This document shows positions 1 to 5,193 of a stretch of 8,144 bases of DNA, piece after piece. Source of the DNA: an uncultured Desulfovibrio sp. (GTDB lineage Bacteria > Desulfobacterota > Desulfovibrionia > Desulfovibrionales > Desulfovibrionaceae); assembly GCA_945871415.1 (NCBI GenBank), contig CAMBWG010000081.1:1-8144 (forward strand). The letters are read 5' to 3'. A model generated the notes under the pieces. The model was not told where the DNA came from. It saw only the letters and a program-made list of their open reading frames with translations, and ran no database searches. The position numbers and the translations under genes are program-made. The stretch's first letter is position 1; each line of letters starts with the position of its first letter.

Positions 1-23
1 AGCCGTTTTTTTTCGAGTGTTTT

Positions 24-152
24 CGATTTTAAATAGGTTAAACGCGCGGCGGGGGCACCGCGCGGCCAAAATTGCGCGTAAAACCGGCTTTTTTTCCGCG
101 AAACGACAGGTTGTATGGCTTGAAACGCAACACGTTTCAAACTGAAAATGCG
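24..152 (+). repeat. Dispersed intergenic hairpin element, copy R1 (diverged)
   Basis: This is the most diverged copy of the six-copy element described in the findings. It keeps the invariant block CCGCGAAACGACAGG at 96-110, followed by a shortened last hairpin (arms TTGAAACG and CGTTTCAA, 120-139) and the 3' tail AAACTGAAAATGC. A GC-rich hairpin at about 44-63 (arms GCGCGG and CCGCGC) takes the place of the second hairpin of the fuller copies. The first hairpin and the AGAGC left end are not recognisable. The left boundary is approximate. The copy ends about 60 bases before the MFS start, so it may lie in that gene's leader. Confidence 0.7.
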
Positions 153-211
153 TTATATAACAGGCTCGCGGAAAAGGCTGCTTCGGCATTGCCCGCGAAA
201 CGGAAATGTCC

Positions 212-1591
212 ATGAGTGTCTGCCGGGAACATCGCTGGCTGCTGTTTGCCGTATGCGCGGCCCAGTTTTTCATGCCGTTCATGATGGCCGGGGTTAATGC
301 CGTATTGCCCGCCATCAGTCTCTCGCTCGACGCCAGCGCGCGCGAACTGGGGCTCATCGGCGCCTTTTACGCGCTCGGGCTGGCGATCTTTCAGCTTGCA
401 GGCGGGCTTTGGGGCGACATCTGGGGACGTCGGCGCATCTTTCTTGTGGGTCTGGCCGTCTTTTCCCTGTCCGGCGCATTGCTGGGTTTTGTGGAAAATA
501 TGACGCTCTTTCTTTTTCTGCGCCTTGTGCAGGGACTCGGAGGCGCGCTGTACAGTGCCTCCAGCCTTGCGTTGCTGGCCTCGGCCGCGCCGCCGTCCAT
601 GCGGGCGTCCTACATCGGCCTCAGCAGTTCCGCCGTCTATTCGGGCATTGCCTGCGGGCCGCCGGTTGCGGGCTTTGTGGCGGACTGGTTCGGCTGGCGC
701 TGGCTCTTCTGGGGTAATGCCATTGCCGGAGCGCTTGCCCTGTGCGTCATGCTGCTGCGCGTCCGGCTGGAATGGCGCACCGCCGAAGGGACGCCCTTTG
801 ACTGGAGCGGCTGCGTTCTCTATGCGCTGGCCATGACGTGTCTGACATTCGGCGCGTCGCATATCGGAGATGCGCCCGTGTGGGGTACGCTTCTGCTGGC
901 GGGCTTTCTGGCGCTTCTGGGACTGTTCTGTCTCAAGGAACTGCATACGGCCATGCCCATGCTGGATCTGAAGATGCTGCGTCGCTGTCGCGTGATTTCT
1001 CTGTCGCTGCTGGCGGCCTTCATCAACTATGCCTCGTTCTTTGGTCTGCTGTTTTTCGTCAGTATCTATCTTCAGACCGGACGCGGCTTTTCAGCGCGGG
1101 AAGCCGGACTGTTTCTTGCTCTGCAATCGCTGGTGCAGGCGGCGGCAACGCCCCTGACGGCCCGTCTGTGCCGTCGCTGGCCGCTGGGGCGCATTGCGGC
1201 GGCGGGCATTCTTCTCTGCGGCATGGGCCTGCTGATAACGGCCTTTCTGACGCTTGAAACGCCCCTCTGGCTGCTGGCGCTGGCGCAGGCGCTGGTCGGG
1301 GCGGGCGTTGCCGTCTTTGTGCTGCCCAATACGGCCATCATTTTGGAACAGGCCGGGGATGCCGCCGTCGGCAGGGCTTCCGGCCTTATCGGCGCGGTAC
1401 GTACCGGGGGCCAGCTGAGCAATATGGTCATCATCACCGTGACGCTGGCGCTGGTGCTGGGGCATCAGCCTGTCAGCCGGGAAACGCTGGACGGTTTCAT
1501 GACGGCGCTGCACAGGGATTTGCTGCTGTTCGGCCTGTTCAACCTTGCGGCCATGGGCTGCGCCCTGTGCCGCGATCGAGCGGGAGACTAA
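212..1591 (+). CDS. DHA2-type MFS multidrug exporter
   Basis: This is an inner-membrane major facilitator transporter, probably a proton-driven exporter of drugs or small organic compounds. The protein is strongly hydrophobic throughout. Counting from the ATG at 206, the cytoplasmic loop motif A is at about 66-77 (GGLWGDIWGRRR), and the exporter-type motif C lies at about 147-170 (SGIACGPPVAG, then FGWRWLFWGN). A further hydrophobic segment after PFDW at about 197 and the PMLDLKMLRR loop at about 251 are typical of the 14-helix DHA2 branch, and about 460 residues fits it. ATG codons at 206 and 212 are both possible. I chose 212 because GGAA at 202-205 lies 6 bases before it, while it would touch the 206 start. 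The substrate cannot be told from sequence. No regulator, membrane-fusion protein or outer-membrane channel gene is adjacent in the window. Confidence 0.93.
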   Translation: MSVCREHRWLLFAVCAAQFFMPFMMAGVNAVLPAISLSLDASARELGLIGAFYALGLAIFQLAGGLWGDIWGRRRIFLVGLAVFSLSGALLGFVENMTLFLFLRLVQGLGGALYSASSLALLASAAPPSMRASYIGLSSSAVYSGIACGPPVAGFVADWFGWRWLFWGNAIAGALALCVMLLRVRLEWRTAEGTPFDWSGCVLYALAMTCLTFGASHIGDAPVWGTLLLAGFLALLGLFCLKELHTAMPMLDLKMLRRCRVISLSLLAAFINYASFFGLLFFVSIYLQTGRGFSAREAGLFLALQSLVQAAATPLTARLCRRWPLGRIAAAGILLCGMGLLITAFLTLETPLWLLALAQALVGAGVAVFVLPNTAIILEQAGDAAVGRASGLIGAVRTGGQLSNMVIITVTLALVLGHQPVSRETLDGFMTALHRDLLLFGLFNLAAMGCALCRDRAGD

Positions 1592-1595
1592 CTCC

Positions 1596-1679
1596 ATGTA
1601 CGATTTGTTCCGGAGTAAGGGAAATCCTTCCGCCTGGGCGAGAGGTCCCGGCCTCTCCGAAGGCAAGGCGTTCCGGTAA
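1596..1679 (+). CDS. Possible 27-residue ORF coupled to the MFS gene
   Basis: An ATG lies four bases after the MFS stop codon, with GGGAG at 1581-1585 about ten bases upstream inside the end of the MFS gene. It opens a frame of 27 codons ending in TAA. The predicted peptide begins MYDLFRSKGNPSAWARG and is basic, with no membrane segment. I recognise no family. It could be a translationally coupled micro-protein, the remnant of a decayed second gene, or chance. A small hairpin (arms GAGAGG 1640-1645 and CCTCTC 1652-1657) lies inside it and has no U-tract. Spacing and ribosome site are the only support. Confidence 0.22.
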   Translation: MYDLFRSKGNPSAWARGPGLSEGKAFR

Positions 1680-1817
1680 TCCTTCTTCAGCCCCCATTCC
1701 TTCTCCGGCGCGCTTTTTCAGAAATCATGGAGGAGGCAAAGCTTCATCCGGGAGCAGGCAGGGCAGATATTCTCTGTTTATTTGAAATGGCCTTATAAAA
1801 TTGCGTTGACAGATTTT

Positions 1818-1963
1818 AGAGCGTTTCACCTTTGAAAAAGGTGAAGCGCGAGGCGGCGGCACAGCGTCGCCCGGCCAGAAGCGAGCGGAAAAACCGTGTT
1901 TTTTCCGCGAAACGACAGGCCGTATGGTTTGAAATGCGAAGTATTTCAAACTGAAAATGCTCT
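1818..1963 (+). repeat. Dispersed intergenic hairpin element, copy R2 (most complete)
   Basis: This is the reference copy, 146 bp from AGAGC to GCTCT. It contains in order: hairpin 1 (TTCACCTTT 1825-1833 with AAAGGTGAA 1837-1845, loop GAA); a GC-rich imperfect hairpin at about 1851-1874; hairpin 3 (GCGGAAAAA 1885-1893 with TTTTTCCGC 1900-1908); the block CCGCGAAACGACAGG at 1905-1919; hairpin 4 (TTTGAAATGC with GTATTTCAAA, 1928-1950, one G-U pair); and the tail CTGAAAATGCTCT. The left flank is TA but the right flank is not. It lies between the MFS gene and the terminator of the convergent YbjQ-like gene. The rest of the 1592-2010 gap holds nothing else I can support apart from the mini-ORF at 1596. 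Confidence 0.85.
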
Positions 1964-2010
1964 GAGCACTCAAGGTCGCTTTTTGCGATGCCTCGGCGTT
2001 GGAAGGTCCG

Positions 2011-2048
2011 CCAATAAAGAGAGCCCCCTTCATATGAAGGGGGCTCTC
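2011..2048 (-). terminator. Rho-independent terminator of the YbjQ-like gene
   Basis: A perfect 30-base inverted repeat spans 2019-2048 (outer arms GAGAGCCCCC and GGGGGCTCTC). Read on the minus strand it is followed by TTTATT, a modest U-tract, about 40 bases after the stop codon of the minus-strand gene. A second perfect hairpin (GCCGGGA 2063-2069 with TCCCGGC 2073-2079, loop of three) lies between the stop codon and the terminator and has no U-tract. It may protect the transcript end or act as a first pause. Confidence 0.85.
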
Positions 2049-2089
2049 ACCGTCAGGAATCAGCCGGGACAATCCCGGCGGAAGTTGGG

Positions 2090-2506
2090 TTACATATAGG
2101 GGACGACGTCTTTCTGCGGCAGGCGGCCCACGCGCTGCTGGAGCATGAGCGGCATGGCGTCGGGGTCGTTGGGATCATATTCAAACATGACGGCCGTGCC
2201 GTAGCAGGAGAAATATTTGCTGCCGTCAGGATGGAAGGCCACGTTTTCCTGATAGCCTACAATGGCCTGGGCGCCTTTGCTCATGGCACGTCCGGCCATG
2301 CCGAAAAAGGCCTCGTCGGAGTCGAAGCCGCGGCAGGCCACCAGACCGAGAACCTTGGCAATCTTACGATCTTCCATGTGGGATGTCGTCACGACGGGAA
2401 AACGACCGGCCAGAAAAATTTCGCGCGCCTGAGCGCTGATATCCGACAGCTTGCCTTGCTTATCCTGCTTGCGGGTCTTCTTGTCGCCACCGAGTAAAAA
2501 CAGCAT
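2090..2506 (-). CDS. YbjQ/UPF0145-like small protein
   Basis: The predicted product has 138 residues. Residues 36-60 (FPVVTTSHMEDRKIAKVLGLVACRG) and 75-105 (AMSKGAQAIVGYQ, then SCYGTAV) match the start and end of the YbjQ/UPF0145 fold as I know it: VTT plus a conserved loop, a helix with GA-A-VG, and a final strand with SGTAV. The central segment of typical members is much shorter here, and residues 109-138 form a C-terminal tail I do not recognise (DPNDPDAMPLM and onwards). The family is often labelled heavy-metal binding, but its biochemical role is unsettled. The frame stays open upstream to 2569. The ATG at 2506 is chosen because GGAGG sits six bases before it and because an upstream start would overlap the predicted promoter. 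The first residues MLFLLGG are only weakly hydrophobic, so I infer a cytoplasmic protein. It stands alone, with its own terminator. Confidence 0.72.
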   Translation of the reverse strand: MLFLLGGDKKTRKQDKQGKLSDISAQAREIFLAGRFPVVTTSHMEDRKIAKVLGLVACRGFDSDEAFFGMAGRAMSKGAQAIVGYQENVAFHPDGSKYFSCYGTAVMFEYDPNDPDAMPLMLQQRVGRLPQKDVVPYM

Positions 2507-2523
2507 GACCAACCTCCATACAA

Positions 2524-2537
2524 CCCGCATATGCGGG
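2524..2537 (-). promoter_or_regulatory. 14-base perfect palindrome in the leader of the YbjQ-like gene
   Basis: CCCGCATATGCGGG is a perfect palindrome between the predicted transcription start (about 2554) and the Shine-Dalgarno site of the 2090-2506 gene. As RNA it would fold into a 5-bp GC-rich stem with an AUAU loop just upstream of the ribosome site. As DNA it could be an operator. No partner is known. Confidence 0.4.
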
Positions 2538-2564
2538 ACAAATCCTTTTGAATGCTCTTGATAT

Positions 2565-2580
2565 TGCAATCAGCTTGCCA
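2565..2580 (-). promoter_or_regulatory. Sigma-54 (RpoN) type promoter of the YbjQ-like gene
   Basis: On the minus strand the bases read TGGCAAGCTGATTGCA. The sigma-54 consensus is TGGCACG, four free bases, TTGCA, so there is one mismatch and the GG-to-GC spacing of ten bases is exact. It would start transcription near 2554, giving a leader of about 48 bases. An AT-rich inverted repeat (CAATAT and ATATTG, 2603-2617) lies upstream and could bind an activator, though it is closer than usual enhancer sites. No convincing sigma-70 promoter is visible in the same interval. Confidence 0.6.
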
Positions 2581-2639
2581 AAGTTTGTTTTATTTATAAT
2601 GTCAATATGTTATATTGGAGCTAAAAAAGGATTGCCGAC

Positions 2640-2887
2640 TTTTTGACATCTGCGTATGTCGTTTCTCCGGCGTCAGGCGTCAGTGGGAGTTTGGGGGACG
2701 ACGGCGGAACGTTGTCGGGCCTGCGGCGTGTCACGAGGATGACGGGCCTTGTGCTGGTGCGTCGGGGAAGATACCGGAAAATACGGGGGAAGATGGCTGA
2801 GACGGTAAAAAAGAAAGCGCCTGTCCCCGCTGTTGCGGACAGCTTGCGGCTTTTGGGAGGCCGGGGGAGCGTAACGCGCTTGAGACG
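2640..2887. other. Intergenic stretch without a supported gene
   Basis: About 250 bases lie between the promoter region of the YbjQ-like gene and copy R3. Open frames here start at TTG or at an ATG at 2793 with a poorly spaced ribosome site, and their products look like nothing I know. One imperfect hairpin (2820-2841, CTGT and CCGC pairing with GCGG and ACAG) is visible and has no U-tract. I assign no function. Confidence 0.5.
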
Positions 2888-2932
2888 TAGAGCTGTTTGA
2901 AATGCGTCGCATTTCAAACTGAAAATGCTCTA
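2888..2932 (+). repeat. Minimal copy R3 of the dispersed element, flanked by TA
   Basis: This is an internally deleted copy of 43 bp from AGAGC (2889) to GCTCT (2931), with TA on both sides. Between the ends is only hairpin 4, here a perfect inverted repeat with 12-base arms (GTTTGAAATGCG at 2895-2906 and CGCATTTCAAAC at 2908-2919), followed by the usual tail TGAAAAT. Its right end runs straight into the A-run that is the U-tract of the neighbouring terminator. Confidence 0.85.
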
Positions 2933-2984
2933 AAAAAACAGGGGGCGGCGGGACGTCGTGTGAAGACGCCTCCGCTGCCCCCTG
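2931..2984 (-). terminator. Rho-independent terminator of the PEBP-like gene
   Basis: Arms CAGGGGGCGGCGG (2939-2951) and CCGCTGCCCCCTG (2972-2984) pair over 13 positions with one wobble. On the minus strand the stem is followed by seven T residues (2932-2938). The stem begins about 20 bases after the stop codon of the minus-strand gene that ends at 3004. Confidence 0.9.
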
Positions 2985-3003
2985 CTGCCTTCTGTGCGGG
3001 GTG

Positions 3004-3477
3004 TCAGCGGATTTCGGGAGTCACAGGGAAAACGCGCACCATGAGAGGTTGAGGACTGCCGTTCTTCATGGCCGACACTACATATTGATAGGTGCTGCTC
3101 TGGCCCGCCTGCGGGCAGGGGCCCTGGTAATGCTGGGTCAGCGCGCCTTCCGGTATGATGCCCGAGCCGTCGTTGCGCCAGCTGCCGCCGCCGCAGAAGC
3201 GTTCCTGCGCGTTGACCTCGATGAGCCGGACCATAAACGTATCCGTGCCCTCGGGAATGTTCTGCACATCGATTTCGGGGGATACCCGGGAGCAGCGGTG
3301 CAGGTTGTCGCTGTATTTGACTTCAATGCTCATGCTGTTCTGCTCGCTGTCGGCAGTAGCAGCGTCGCTCCCGGAGCCGGGCAGGGAGCAGCCGCCAGTC
3401 AGCGTGGCGCCAGTGACGCACAGAGACAGAAAAAGGAGCGCGTGCCGACAGGTCGGGAACGACGAACGATACTGCAT
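3004..3477 (-). CDS. Secreted PEBP-like (YbhB/YbcL family) probable lipoprotein
   Basis: The product has 157 residues. Residues 1-29 form a signal peptide: RSSFPTCRH, a hydrophobic core LLFLSLCVTGATL, then TGGC with Cys30 as the likely lipidated residue. The lipobox is imperfect because Leu is at -4, not -3. The mature part resembles bacterial phosphatidylethanolamine-binding-like proteins: SPEIDVQNIPEGTDTFMV at 66-83, PEGAL at 109-113, YQGPCPQAG at 117-125, and YQYVVSAMKNG at 130-140. The usual ligand-site residues are missing: the DPDAP stretch reads EVNAQ (87-91), and the His-Trp and the later His are not present. Cys62, Cys95 and Cys121 could form a disulfide in the cell envelope. The start is supported by GGAGG six bases upstream. 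The gene has its own promoter and terminator. Its biological role is unknown. Confidence 0.75.
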   Translation of the reverse strand: MQYRSSFPTCRHALLFLSLCVTGATLTGGCSLPGSGSDAATADSEQNSMSIEVKYSDNLHRCSRVSPEIDVQNIPEGTDTFMVRLIEVNAQERFCGGGSWRNDGSGIIPEGALTQHYQGPCPQAGQSSTYQYVVSAMKNGSPQPLMVRVFPVTPEIR

Positions 3478-3518
3478 GGAGAGCCTCCGAAGCTATTTGC
3501 AATTTGTATCCTTCCCAA

Positions 3519-3547
3519 GCTATAGACGAGAGTCACAGGTAAGACAA
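3519..3547 (-). promoter_or_regulatory. Sigma-70-like promoter of the PEBP-like gene
   Basis: On the minus strand TTGTCT (3542-3547) and TATAGC (3519-3524) are separated by 17 bases and lie about 42 bases upstream of the start codon at 3477. Four of six positions match the consensus in each hexamer, and the spacing is ideal. Confidence 0.6.
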
Positions 3548-3603
3548 CACCCGTGGGCGGCGGTCGCGTGTTCCCGTTGCGGAAAAAGCGGACGTTGCCG
3601 ATG

Positions 3604-3669
3604 CCGTGCGCTGCGCACGGGCGTCCTTTCCGGCATGGGCCGCGGGACGCGGCATGTCTGCCAACATGC
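3604..3669 (+). promoter_or_regulatory. Hairpin-rich leader of the aminotransferase gene
   Basis: Three inverted repeats lie just before the ribosome site: CCGTGCGC and GCGCACGG (3604-3620); GCCGCG and CGCGGC (3639-3653, loop GGA, with CAT and ATG pairing outside a two-base bulge); and GCATGT with ACATGC (3652-3669). The second and third share the bases 3652-3656, so they exclude each other at least in part. The last ends three bases before AAGGAG. This could be a translational control leader, but no U-tract or leader peptide is evident. Confidence 0.35.
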
Positions 3670-3688
3670 AGAAGGAGTCAGAGTTATT

Positions 3689-4879
3689 ATGTCCATTCTT
3701 GCCGACAGCGTTGCCGGGTATTTGCAAAACGCGTCATGGATTCGGCGCATGTTTGAAGCCGGAGGGCAGCTTAAGGCCCGTTACGGCGCAGACAAGGTCT
3801 ATGATTTCAGCATCGGCAATCCCGATCTTCCGGCACCTCCGGCTGTCGGCGAAGGGCTGCGCGCTTTTGCGGAGCATGCCGGCGAGCCCTTTGCTTTCGG
3901 TTATATGCCCAACAGCGGCTTTCCGTGGGCGCGGGAAAAGCTGGCGGCGCATTTGAGCAGGGAACAGGGCGTGAACATCGGCGCGGGTGAAGTGCTGCTT
4001 TCCTGCGGGGCTGCGGGCGGCTTCAACGCCTTCCTGCGGGCTGTGCTCAATCCCGGGGAAGAGGTACTGACCTTTGCGCCGTATTTTGTGGAATACGGCT
4101 TTTACGTTGCCAATCATGGCGGCACGTTCCGGGCCATCATGAGCCATCCCGATACCTTCGAGCCGGATCTGGCGGCGCTGGAAAGCGCCATCAGCGCAAA
4201 AACCCGCGTGGTCCTGTACAACTCGCCCCACAATCCCACCGGGGTCATCTACAGCCGCGAAACCGTCGAAGCCCTCGCCGCCCTGCTGGAACGCAAGAGT
4301 CGCGAGTTCGGCAGGCCCATCTGGCTGGTTGCCGACGAACCTTATCGTTTTCTGGCTTATGACGGCGCGGAAGTGCCTTCGGTTCTGGGCATCTATCCCT
4401 ACGGTGTGGTCGTAAGTTCCTTCTCCAAAAATATGTCGCTGCCGGGCGAACGCGTCGGCTATGTGGTCGTTTCGCCCATGCTGGCGGAAAAGGAAGAGCT
4501 TATGGCCGCCCTGACGCTGACGAACCGTATTCTGGGCTTCGTCAATCCTCCGGTTATCGGGCAGCATATCATGGTTGCCGCTCTGGGCAGTCAGGTTGAT
4601 CTCGGCGTCTATGCGGCCCGGCGCAAGGCTATGGCCGAGGTGCTGGACGCGGGCGGCTACGACTACCTGATGCCGCGCGGGGCGTTTTACTTCTTCCCCA
4701 AGGCTCCCGGCGGCGACGATGTGCGCTTTGTCAACGAACTGCTCAAGGAGCGCGTGCTGGCCGTTCCCGGTTCCGGCTTCGGCTGCCCCGGCTATTTCCG
4801 TCTGGCCTTCTGCGTGGATGAATGCGTCATCCGCAATGCCGCCGAAGGCTTCGCAAAGGCCCGCAAGGCCTTTGCATAA
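3689..4879 (+). CDS. PLP-dependent class I/II aminotransferase
   Basis: This is a fold-type I aminotransferase of 396 residues. It transfers an amino group between an amino acid and a 2-oxo acid in the cytoplasm. Visible active-site residues are Asn182 in NSPHNPTG, Asp216 and Tyr219 in VADEPYR (cofactor ring), Lys247 in SSFSKNMSLPGERVGY (Schiff base with PLP), Arg255 (cofactor phosphate) and Arg371 in YFRLAF (substrate carboxylate). The N-terminus SWIRRMFEAGGQLKARYGADKVYDFSIGNP resembles an aspartate-aminotransferase-like subgroup common in anaerobes; the exact substrate cannot be told. The frame is open far upstream (to 3155), but that part is antisense to the PEBP-like gene. ATG 3689 has AAGGAG at 3672-3677, eleven bases away, rather long, and begins the family's normal N-terminus. 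It is transcribed away from the PEBP-like gene and is followed by a strong terminator, so it is probably monocistronic. Confidence 0.95.
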   Translation: MSILADSVAGYLQNASWIRRMFEAGGQLKARYGADKVYDFSIGNPDLPAPPAVGEGLRAFAEHAGEPFAFGYMPNSGFPWAREKLAAHLSREQGVNIGAGEVLLSCGAAGGFNAFLRAVLNPGEEVLTFAPYFVEYGFYVANHGGTFRAIMSHPDTFEPDLAALESAISAKTRVVLYNSPHNPTGVIYSRETVEALAALLERKSREFGRPIWLVADEPYRFLAYDGAEVPSVLGIYPYGVVVSSFSKNMSLPGERVGYVVVSPMLAEKEELMAALTLTNRILGFVNPPVIGQHIMVAALGSQVDLGVYAARRKAMAEVLDAGGYDYLMPRGAFYFFPKAPGGDDVRFVNELLKERVLAVPGSGFGCPGYFRLAFCVDECVIRNAAEGFAKARKAFA

Positions 4880-4911
4880 CATTTTTGACGATTCTTTCGT
4901 CGGGCAGTAAC

Positions 4912-4950
4912 AAACAGCCCCCCGCGCACGATGCGCAGGGGGCTGTTTTT
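4912..4950 (+). terminator. Rho-independent terminator of the aminotransferase gene
   Basis: AAACAGCCCCC (4912-4922) pairs with GGGGGCTGTTT (4938-4948), with a further GCGC/GCGC pairing inside, and the stem runs into TTTTT. It lies about 30 bases after the stop codon. Confidence 0.93.
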
Positions 4951-5067
4951 ATCGGAAGATTTTCTGTGGCGGGGCGCGGACAATCAGGGTATTTTGATAA
5001 TATTTACAATTTATTTAAGAAAATAGAGTATGTCGGCTACGAATGACCTTTGAAGGAGGTTTGCCGT

Positions 5068-5181
5068 ATGCTCCTGCACCCCTTTGAAAAAGCGCGTTGG
5101 GGGAAGGATGGGGGGCCTGGGGGGAAGGAAACACCCCTTGCGCGCTGGCCAAGGGGGGGCCTTCTCCCCAGAAGTATTTAG
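5068..5181 (+). CDS. Possible 37-residue ORF with strong Shine-Dalgarno site
   Basis: AAGGAGG at 5053-5059 stands eight bases before an ATG, an excellent ribosome site. It opens 37 codons ending in TAG at 5179-5181. The peptide starts MLLHPFEKARW and continues glycine-, proline- and arginine-rich, because most of it reads through the GC-rich hairpin at 5117-5171. An unusually AT-rich stretch (4990-5030) with a weak promoter-like pair (TTTACA 5003-5008, GAGTAT 5026-5031) precedes it. It may be a real small protein, the preserved 5' end of a gene destroyed by a repeat, or an accident. I recognise no family. Confidence 0.25.
   Translation: MLLHPFEKARWGKDGGPGGKETPLARWPRGGLLPRSI
5117..5171. repeat. 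Long GC-rich two-step hairpin between convergent genes
   Basis: CTGGGGGGAAGG (5117-5128) pairs with CCTTCTCCCCAG (5160-5171) over twelve positions with one wobble. Inside, CCCCTTG (5134-5140) pairs with CAAGGGG (5150-5156). It lies just downstream of ruvB (minus strand) and of the aminotransferase terminator. There is no U-tract on either strand, so it is not a standard terminator. It may still mark the ruvB transcript end. From memory similar G-rich intergenic hairpins recur in Desulfovibrio genomes, but I cannot verify that here. Confidence 0.6.
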
Positions 5182-5193
5182 TGTAAACACGCC

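Noticed and set aside
137..946. 269-codon open frame on the minus strand opposite the MFS gene
   Set aside because: It is antisense to a well-supported transporter. Its product is rich in Arg, Gln, Gly and His without any domain, as expected from a GC-rich shadow frame.
2507..2569. Longer start for the YbjQ-like protein (159 residues)
   Set aside because: It would begin inside the sigma-54 promoter, has no ribosome site, and includes the leader palindrome. The ATG at 2506 has GGAGG at ideal spacing.
2793..2900. 35-codon frame starting MAETVKKKAP and ending in copy R3
   Set aside because: The G-rich site lies only about two bases from the ATG, there is no family match, and the stop lies in the repeat. 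It could be a gene start cut by the element, but nothing supports that.
3155..3688. N-terminal extension of the aminotransferase to 574 residues
   Set aside because: The extension is antisense to the PEBP-like gene and has no homology-like content. The family N-terminus starts at the ATG at 3689, which has its own ribosome site.
3734..4882. 382-codon open frame opposite the aminotransferase
   Set aside because: It is a shadow frame of a gene with a full active site and has no recognisable motifs.
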